From the NCBI GenBank assembly GCA_018369015.1, contig JAGZDD010000164.1:1-8883 (forward strand): 8,883 nt of DNA, given 5' to 3'. Under the pieces are notes generated by a model. It saw only the letters and a program-made list of their open reading frames with translations, ran no database searches and was not told where the DNA came from. Of this stretch, positions 5,883 through 8,883 are shown in pieces (positions within the stretch are counted from its first letter, which is position 1; each line of letters begins with the position of its first letter). The position numbers were made by a program, and so were the translations under genes. Origin of the DNA: Clostridiales bacterium. Its GTDB lineage: Bacteria > Bacillota > Clostridia > Lachnospirales > Lachnospiraceae.

Positions 5883-5908
5883 AAATTTCACTCCTTGTAA
5901 TTATCCAA

Positions 5909-6058
5909 TTACTTTGTTTCTTTGTGCATTGTATGTCTCTTGCAGAATCTACAATACTTTTTGGTCTCCATTCTGTCCGGGTGAGCCTTCTTCTCTTTTG
6001 TCATGTTGTAGTTACGCTGTTTGCACTCAGTACATGCCAATGTAATCTTAACGCGCAC
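5909..6058 (-). CDS. rpmG: 50S ribosomal protein bL33, four-cysteine form
   Basis: This is a small ribosomal protein of 49 residues, starting MRVKITLACTECKQRNYN and ending HTMHKETK. Two CxxC pairs, C9/C12 and C36/C39, mark the zinc-binding form. The start is a GTG at 6056-6058. GGAGGT at 6066-6071 is 7 bases upstream of it, and the reading then begins exactly like known L33 proteins. An in-frame ATG at 6071-6073 would overlap the ribosome binding site and add five unsupported residues. It is the first gene of the rpmG-secE-nusG-rplK-rplA unit. In many Firmicutes a tRNA-Trp follows rpmG, but the 26-base gap to secE leaves no room for one here. Confidence 0.97.
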   Translation of the reverse strand: MRVKITLACTECKQRNYNMTKEKKAHPDRMETKKYCRFCKRHTMHKETK

Positions 6059-6150
6059 AACTTCCACCTCCATATAATTTAGTTTTGAATGAAATGTTGT
6101 CTGGTCTAATTTTTAGGCATAAAAAAAAGACCGCCTTCCATAGCTAGTCC

Positions 6151-6179
6151 AATATAGCACACTTGGCAAAATTCGTCAA
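6151..6179 (-). promoter_or_regulatory. Sigma-A promoter of the rpmG-secE-nusG-rplKA operon
   Basis: The minus strand has TTGACG (6174-6179), 17 bases, then TATATT (6151-6156). Each hexamer has one mismatch to consensus. The predicted start is near 6144, about 85 bases before the rpmG GTG. A run of eight U residues (6121-6128) falls early in the leader. Two 10-bp palindromes lie just upstream of the -35. Confidence 0.88.
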
Positions 6180-6190
6180 GTAGATATGGA

Positions 6191-6224
6191 GAATTAATTC
6201 AGGACAACTGCGAAGAATTAATTC
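6191..6224. repeat. Two GAATTAATTC palindromes upstream of the rpmG promoter
   Basis: The perfect 10-bp palindrome GAATTAATTC occurs at 6191-6200 and 6215-6224, 24 bases apart start to start. The flanks are also similar, with CAGGA in one and CAAGA in the other. The nearer copy lies 11 bases upstream of the -35. They could be an operator pair for a dimeric regulator, or an AT-rich UP-like element. Neither role is shown by the sequence. Confidence 0.55.
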
Positions 6225-6587
6225 AAGATAATCATTACATGACATTGCTATTCACGGTCAGCCGCAAACACCTGCTGTTTACATCATAAGAGGATGATAC
6301 AGGTATGAGCGGACGCGCAAACGGCACGCTTGCTTATCCGGCTGCCCGGACATTTGATGACAAGACGAAGACGGTATAAACGCTAGTTTTGGCGTACCGA
6401 TATTGCTAAGCGCCGACGGCGCTTGTTGAGCAACGACCGAAGCTGAACCAAGGCCGTATATCCAGCTTCGGCCGGAACGTAATGCAGACCGCACGTTTTA
6501 CGCCGGCCGAAGCAAAACGCTGACATGCCTGTTCCGTTAAATTTATGTCTGCGCCAAAATTCAACCGCCCTGTTTGACTTAAGGATA
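6225..6587 (+). repeat. Intergenic structured repeat, copy 2, in a gene-free stretch
   Basis: This stretch lies between the LtaS-like gene and the rpmG promoter. The core at 6403-6443 aligns without gaps to 8794-8834, with 36 of 41 bases the same. An 8-bp stem (6408-6415 with 6417-6424) is framed by TTGCT and AGCAA, and CGACCGAAGC follows. Two further hairpins share an arm: 6437-6445 with 6463-6471, and a perfect 11-bp stem 6465-6475 with 6503-6513. CAGGTATGAG at 6300-6309 recurs at 8763-8772. The rest, 6310-6402 and 6514-6587, shows no gene or promoter. No U-run terminator for the LtaS-like gene is visible, so a hairpin here may mark the mRNA end. Confidence 0.7.
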
Positions 6588-8543
6588 TTATTTTTCAGAT
6601 TCCTCAGATTCAATATCAGCCTCAATTGTTTCCATCATTTTAGAAAACTCATCATCCGGCGTCAGCGCTTCATTATGTTCAAGTATATATTTTGACATTT
6701 CTGTCATTGTGACTGCTTTTTGAGAATATTCTTCAAGACCATCCAGGTTAACCGGTTCATGGGTATAAAGATCAATCGCTCTTCCGCCTTCAAAGGTTCC
6801 ATCCCGGCCAATTTCATATAATACCCCATCCTTAATAAATGAGCCTTGAAGCATATAGGCTACCGTTGCTACAAAGCCCTCATCCGTATTCAGCAGGTCT
6901 TGTCCAAAAGTCACACTCTCGCTCAAGTCTAAATCGAAAAAGTTAGCAATTGTCGGAAGAAAATCTACCTGGCCTCCCACAGTTTCAACAGCCTTCGACT
7001 CGCCTAAACCAGGAATATGAATTAATAAGGGAATATTAAGCATTGTGTCATAATCGTATTCAAATCCAAGAAATTCCGTCATTCGTTCATAATTATCATC
7101 ATCAAGACAATTCAGCCCATGATGATCGCCGTAGATAGCAATAATTGTATTGTCATATATCCCTTCGTCCTTCAAAGCCTCAATAAACTCTCCGATAGCC
7201 TCGTCTGTATATCGGATCGTCTGCAAATATCCGCCAAACAGAGTATCCTTGTCCTTCTCATTCAGCTTCAATGTTGCCTCAAGAGGTTCATCAAGTACAT
7301 AAGGGTAATGATTTGTCAACGTAATAATAAAACTATAAAATGGACTTTCCTGTTCTGCAAGATTTTTCGCCATTTGTCTGAACAGCGACTTGTCACTTAA
7401 GCCAAGCCCGGAAAGCTCGTCCATTTCTAAATTTTCTTCATTGTAAAAATAATCATAGCCCAATTTGGGATAAATCGTCGCCCTGTTATAAAAGTCTTTA
7501 TCGTCACCAATAGCCGCAGAAGTATAATAGCCTTTCTGAGCCATAAGCTTGGGCAGAGCCAGAAAATCATTATCCACATATAGATCATAGCTAGCCCCCT
7601 CAATCACCGGATAGAGGCTTGTCTGCGTGGAAAATTCAGCATCTGATGTATTCCCTTTACCCATATTTGTATAATAATGGTTAAAATAGAGGGTGTCTTC
7701 TTTTAAAAGCTTATTCAAGTTTGGCGTAATTTCCTGCCCTTCATAATCTGTGTTAAGTACAAAATTTTGCATAGACTCTACTTGTATAACAATAAGATTC
7801 ATCCCATTGCCAATCCCTGCATAATTTTTACCGCCATCATTTGTACCCGAGGTTTCTTTTTGGGATTCATCAATAACTTCCTCAGACACCTCTTTAACAA
7901 CATCCGATGGCACCGATTTATTTTGAAGAATCGTACTTAGAGAGCTTTGATTGTAAATCACTTTACCTAAGGTTGCTTCTACAGCATCCTTAACGTGAAC
8001 AGTCACAGCCTCTGTGCTGTTAATCTTTTGAAGGCTGGCAATGCGGAATGGATTAAGAGCAATCATAATAATGCTAAAGACAAGGCCGAAAGCAATCCAG
8101 CGTTTGCGGCGTGTGCTGATTGTTTTGCCCTGAATGTCCGAAAGTTTATCTTTAAATTTTTTCCTGAGAATCCAAATAATCGGAAGATCAATAAGAATAA
8201 CAATACTCATCAGCGGAATTGCCGACTTTACACTATCCTCAGTTCCCTTAATATTTTTAATCTGCCATATCTGATTTACAGAAACAAGCTGATTAAAATA
8301 ATTATAGTAGATAACATCTACAAATAAAACAATAGAGAATACAACGTAAATAAAACGCAGAATCCGTTTTGTCCGCTCACTGCTGTTGCAATACAAATAC
8401 AATGCCAGGCCAAAAAATACCAGAGTTACAAGGTAGGAAATGCTTGAAAATACTGGTATGTCCACAGCAAGATAATACACCATCATTTTAATTGCAAACA
8501 AAATAAATACTAAATAACTAATTTTCAGTATTTTCTGCTTCAT
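6588..8543 (-). CDS. LtaS-family membrane sulfatase (lipoteichoic acid synthase or related phosphoglycerol transferase)
   Basis: LtaS enzymes move glycerol phosphate from phosphatidylglycerol onto a glycolipid-anchored chain on the outer membrane face. The protein has 651 residues. Five membrane helices lie at about 8-27, 35-52, 61-80, 108-126 and 149-167. A linker leads to an extracellular sulfatase-fold domain at about 245-555. Catalytic residues are visible: E256 in VIQVESMQNF, nucleophile T299 in GKGNTSDAEF, H412 in LTNHYPY, and D473/H474 in IYGDHHG. The spacing closely follows S. aureus LtaS. The tail is acidic. I chose the ATG at 8541-8543, with GGAGGG 10 bases upstream. An in-frame TTG at 8559-8561 overlaps that ribosome binding site. 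Polymer type and gene name cannot be fixed from sequence, and related phosphoglycerol transferases look similar. It is probably a single-gene unit. Confidence 0.92.
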   Translation of the reverse strand: MKQKILKISYLVFILFAIKMMVYYLAVDIPVFSSISYLVTLVFFGLALYLYCNSSERTKRILRFIYVVFSIVLFVDVIYYNYFNQLVSVNQIWQIKNIKGTEDSVKSAIPLMSIVILIDLPIIWILRKKFKDKLSDIQGKTISTRRKRWIAFGLVFSIIMIALNPFRIASLQKINSTEAVTVHVKDAVEATLGKVIYNQSSLSTILQNKSVPSDVVKEVSEEVIDESQKETSGTNDGGKNYAGIGNGMNLIVIQVESMQNFVLNTDYEGQEITPNLNKLLKEDTLYFNHYYTNMGKGNTSDAEFSTQTSLYPVIEGASYDLYVDNDFLALPKLMAQKGYYTSAAIGDDKDFYNRATIYPKLGYDYFYNEENLEMDELSGLGLSDKSLFRQMAKNLAEQESPFYSFIITLTNHYPYVLDEPLEATLKLNEKDKDTLFGGYLQTIRYTDEAIGEFIEALKDEGIYDNTIIAIYGDHHGLNCLDDDNYERMTEFLGFEYDYDTMLNIPLLIHIPGLGESKAVETVGGQVDFLPTIANFFDLDLSESVTFGQDLLNTDEGFVATVAYMLQGSFIKDGVLYEIGRDGTFEGGRAIDLYTHEPVNLDGLEEYSQKAVTMTEMSKYILEHNEALTPDDEFSKMMETIEADIESEESEK

Positions 8544-8631
8544 TACTACGTCGCCCTCCAAGATTTTATATCAAGCCTTAGACAATAGTCTGACAAAACT
8601 TATTGCAGGCTATCTGACTTTTCTCCAAGTT

Positions 8632-8661
8632 ATTATAAAAGACAATTTTTAAATAATTCTA
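8632..8661 (-). promoter_or_regulatory. Candidate promoter of the LtaS-like gene
   Basis: A perfect TATAAT lies on the minus strand at 8632-8637. The best -35 is only TAGAAT (8656-8661) at 18-base spacing, with three of six matches. The surrounding DNA is very AT-rich, so chance matches are likely. The leader would be about 80 bases. Confidence 0.4.
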
Positions 8662-8700
8662 TCCTAAGAATAAAGAAAGTTTAAAATTACTATGAAAGCT

Positions 8701-8756
8701 ATCAAGTGTGCAGGCGCAGGGGCAAGTTTACTTGACCCTGTGTCTGCACATTTGAT
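8701..8756 (+). other. Long 27-bp hairpin with plus-strand G-U wobbles
   Basis: 8701-8727 pairs with 8730-8756 around a 2-base centre. Of 27 positions, 23 are Watson-Crick, three (8706, 8714, 8716) are G-U in plus-strand RNA but C-A in minus-strand RNA, and one (8722) is a mismatch. No U run follows on the plus strand, so it is not a classic terminator. It directly precedes the copy 3 repeat and may be part of it. Function is unknown. Confidence 0.7.
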
Positions 8757-8762
8757 AACCCC

Positions 8763-8881
8763 CAGGTATGAGGACGGTTGCTGTGTGCCAGTGTTGCTAA
8801 GCGCCAGTGGCGCTTGTCCAGCAACGACCGAAGCGGAGCGTAGACCACGCGTCTAGCAACGACCGGAGCGAAGCGTAGACC
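8763..8881 (+). repeat. Intergenic structured repeat, copy 3, with two tandem tags
   Basis: CAGGTATGAG (8763-8772) is followed by the core hairpin 8794-8824: TTGCT and AGCAA outside, AAGCGCCA (8799-8806) with TGGCGCTT (8808-8815) inside. A 26-base tag at 8821-8846 and a second at 8856-8881 differ at two positions. A small TAGAC/GTCTA hairpin (8841-8855) lies at the junction. The first tag contains the exact reverse complement of 3-24. The element reaches the window edge. It lies upstream of the LtaS-like gene and has no open reading frame of its own. Confidence 0.75.
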
Positions 8882-8883
8882 TG

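Noticed and set aside
5883..5908. tRNA-Trp between rpmG and secE, as in some Firmicutes
   Set aside because: The gap is only 26 bases and holds the secE ribosome binding site.
6115..6150. Run of eight U residues after GACUAGCUAUGGAAGGCGGUC in the rpmG leader, possible terminator
   Set aside because: The stem is weak and needs a bulge, and its 5' part lies at or before the predicted transcription start. It would also silence an essential operon.
6279..6625. Minus-strand reading frames 6279-6494 and 6383-6625
   Set aside because: They cross the structured repeat, lack convincing ribosome binding sites and resemble no known protein. One overlaps the end of the LtaS-like gene. Repeat elements often give such spurious frames.
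8821..8881. CRISPR-like direct repeats
   Set aside because: There are only two units, with a 9-base gap that is itself part of a hairpin, and no cas gene nearby. This is a tandem tag of the repeat family.
1..8883. Whole window as a mobile element bounded by inverted repeats
   Set aside because: The inverted 22-base tags look like terminal repeats, but the interior is conserved ribosomal and secretion genes with no transposase or integrase, and the tag also occurs internally. Dispersed intergenic repeats explain it better.

Overview
The window looks like a chromosomal segment of a low-to-mid GC Gram-positive bacterium, most likely a clostridial Firmicute of the Lachnospiraceae type. The grounds are strong AGGAGG-type ribosome binding sites, consensus sigma-A promoters, a Firmicutes-style L10 leader with attenuator, a four-cysteine bL33, an LtaS-family enzyme, and envelope proteins carrying a zinc ribbon or YARHG domain. 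The family assignment is inference. No phage, transposase, CRISPR, rRNA or tRNA is visible. Every convincing gene is on the minus strand, so transcription runs from high to low coordinates.

Layout in the direction of transcription: (1) 8883-8544 is gene-free. It holds a repeat element with tandem tags, a long wobble-containing hairpin and the leader of the next gene. (2) 8543-6588 is a five-helix LtaS-type polyglycerol-phosphate synthase or sulfatase. (3) 6587-6059 is gene-free. It holds a second copy of the repeat element, two identical 10-bp palindromes and a strong promoter. (4) 6058-2620 is the secretion, transcription and translation cluster rpmG-secE-nusG-rplK-rplA-rplJ-rplL. rplK and rplA each have an L1-binding-like fold in the leader. 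rplJL has its own perfect TTGACA-17-TATAAT promoter, an L10-type leader and an attenuator, and ends at a strong terminator. (5) 2375-157 is a two-gene envelope operon: a membrane-anchored Amidase_3 with a hexapeptide-repeat stalk, then a zinc-ribbon/TM/coiled-coil/YARHG protein. It ends at a terminator at 100-150. (6) 1-60 is an inverted third copy of the repeat element.

The core genes are conserved and functionally coupled. SecE belongs to the translocon. NusG couples RNA polymerase to the ribosome. L11, L1, L10 and L7/L12 build the GTPase-associated centre and the L1 stalk, and their dosage is set by RNA autoregulation. The flanking genes act on the cell envelope. rplL is closed by a terminator and followed by envelope genes instead of rpoB.

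The least explained material is the intergenic repeat family: a variable hairpin followed by a CGACCGAAGC-type tag. Two copies align at 36 of 41 bases with a compensatory base-pair change in the stem. The duplicated L1-like sites are the most interesting regulatory feature. I see no candidate for a wholly new multi-gene system.
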